Below are positions 6,336-7,049 of a stretch of DNA of 7,049 nt, piece after piece (the first letter of the stretch is position 1; each line of letters starts with the position of its first letter). The notes below the pieces were generated by a model that saw only the letters and a program-made list of their open reading frames with translations, ran no database searches and had not been told where the DNA came from. A program made the position numbers and the translations under genes. Where the stretch lies: assembly GCA_029260415.1 (NCBI GenBank), contig JAJDDH010000130.1, positions 1-7,049 of the forward strand, in the 5' to 3' direction. The DNA is from Phycisphaerales bacterium (lineage in GTDB: Bacteria; Planctomycetota; Phycisphaerae; Phycisphaerales; UBA1924).

Positions 6336-6969
6336 AAGCCCTGGCAAACTGCACCACGTTCATCCGCCGGATCGCGTCGGGCGCCCCGTCCCCGTCCAGA
6401 TCCACGCGGGCACTCACCCGCTGACGCTCGGCGCTGAACCGCTCGCGGTACATCGCCGCCTTGGTCGCCAGCTCGCCAGCCCCCGCCGCGCTCGCCGACG
6501 CATACACCACGTGCAGCGCCCCCAGCGCCTCGACCACCACCAGGTCCTCCGGGTTCACCACGTCGCCCTCGCTCGCCCCCTCGGCCCCGCTCCCCGACGC
6601 CGCCAGCCCCAGCATCCGCAGCACCTGCGCGTGCACCAGCGCCACCTGCGGCCCGAACGTCGACACCTCCACCACCTTGTTCGCGATCGACCCCGCCCCC
6701 ACCGCCGCCCCCGCGATGCTCTCGCGCAGGCGCGACACCTCCAGCTCCCCCGCCGACGTCCTCGAGATCACCTCGAGCGCCACGCCGTCGATCACCACCA
6801 CGTGCCCCGGGCCCACCCCCGCGTCATCAAACCCCGTGTCCTGGCTGACCATCGTCAGCGTCGTCCCGCTGAGCGTCCCCACGCCGCGCACCAATCGCTG
6901 CCCCAGCCACAGAACATCCCTGAACACCCCAGGCTCAAGCACCAGCAGATCCCGATCCGTCGCAAACAT
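6334..6969 (-). CDS. Unknown 211-residue protein with a Ca-binding-type loop, possible phage connector-like
   Basis: 211 residues from the ATG at 6969, which has GGAGGG at 6975-6980 (rev. strand), five bases upstream. A GTG at 6975 would add two residues but lies inside the likely ribosome binding site. The N-terminal half looks beta-rich ('FATDRDLLVLEPGVFRDVLW', 'GTTLTMVSQ', 'GHVVVIDGVALEVISR'), with a middle Ala/Gly-rich region (~85-135). The C-terminal part is helical ('KAAMYRERFSAERQR', 170-183) and is followed by D190-L-D-G-D-G-A-P-D198, a DxDxDGxxD calcium-loop pattern, and 'MNVVQFARA'. The Tyr-Arg-x-Arg-Phe helix and the DLDGDG ending recall proteins in other planctomycete phage-like clusters (memory, not searched). 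It could be a head-tail connector or neck-type protein; function is otherwise unknown. It stops 11 bp before the next start, so the genes are likely cotranscribed. Confidence 0.8.
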   Translation of the reverse strand: MFATDRDLLVLEPGVFRDVLWLGQRLVRGVGTLSGTTLTMVSQDTGFDDAGVGPGHVVVIDGVALEVISRTSAGELEVSRLRESIAGAAVGAGSIANKVVEVSTFGPQVALVHAQVLRMLGLAASGSGAEGASEGDVVNPEDLVVVEALGALHVVYASASAAGAGELATKAAMYRERFSAERQRVSARVDLDGDGAPDAIRRMNVVQFARA

Positions 6970-6974
6970 CCGCA

Positions 6975-6980
6975 CCCTCC
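6975..6980 (-). promoter_or_regulatory. Ribosome binding site GGAGGG deciding the start at 6969
   Basis: On the minus strand GGAGGG stands five bases before the ATG at 6969. The in-frame GTG at 6975 overlaps this site by one base, so the ATG is the more likely start. Confidence 0.6.
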
Positions 6981-6986
6981 CCCATT

Positions 6987-7007
6987 GGCACAGGCGCCCC
7001 GCCTGTC
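6987..7007 (-). repeat. Short dispersed palindrome of the 'ACAGGC...GCCTGT' type
   Basis: Perfect 6-bp arms ACAGGC (6990-6995) and GCCTGT (7001-7006) around a 5-base loop, followed on the minus strand by GCCA. The whole reads GACAGGCGGGGCGCCTGTGCC, minus one end base, which matches the common intergenic element of planctomycetes and relatives whose chance translation is 'TGxxPVP' (here 'TGGAPVP'). It sits between the likely end of the upstream gene and the 211-residue gene. Family recognition is from memory. Confidence 0.6.
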
Positions 7008-7011
7008 GTCA

Positions 7012-7049
7012 TCAAACGCCCAACCCAAACCCGCGCCGCCGGTCTCCCG
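7012..7049 (-). CDS. Possible 3' end of an upstream gene
   Basis: One minus-strand frame runs in from the window edge and stops at TGA 7014-7012, encoding '...GDRRRGFGLGV'. The placing, just upstream of the palindrome and the 211-residue gene, fits the end of another gene of the block, but 11 codons are too few to test. It may equally be non-coding. Confidence 0.25.
   Translation of the reverse strand, partial: GDRRRGFGLGV

Overview
The window is very GC-rich, with G/C-heavy third codon positions and almost no non-coding DNA. It reads as a chromosome segment of a high-GC bacterium. The exported tandem amidohydrolase-like proteins, the style of the small lipoprotein and two kinds of dispersed palindromic repeat point to Planctomycetota, perhaps Phycisphaerae. 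That placement is inference from general resemblance, not a search result.

Left part, plus strand (1-4622): two co-directional genes 15 bp apart, probably one operon whose promoter lies left of the window. The first is cut by the window edge. It encodes a long two-unit amidohydrolase: an N-terminal unit that has lost its metal ligands, two repeated beta-type linker domains, then a C-terminal unit with a full set of candidate metal ligands, and an acidic tail ending in a Cys/His cluster. The second encodes an exported single-unit paralogue, also without the HxH motif. So there are three related amidohydrolase folds in a row, of which only one looks catalytic.

Right part, minus strand (4628-7049): a tight run of five small genes, read right to left: a 211-residue protein with a Ca-binding-type loop, a 134-residue beta-rich protein, a 130-residue protein, a 91-residue membrane/coiled-coil protein with holin-like topology, and a 176-residue lipoprotein. 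Size, order and character recall a phage tail/lysis module (or a domesticated relative such as a tailocin or gene-transfer particle), but no gene here is a certain phage hallmark. Two of the junctions share a stop codon with the next Shine-Dalgarno, which suggests translational coupling. The end of a further upstream gene may lie at 7012-7049.

The two blocks converge with only 5 bp between stop codons. No stretch above 300 bases lacks a gene. The only sizeable gaps (5846-5917 and 6970-7011) each hold a palindromic dispersed repeat. No tRNA, rRNA, CRISPR array, transposase or integrase was seen.
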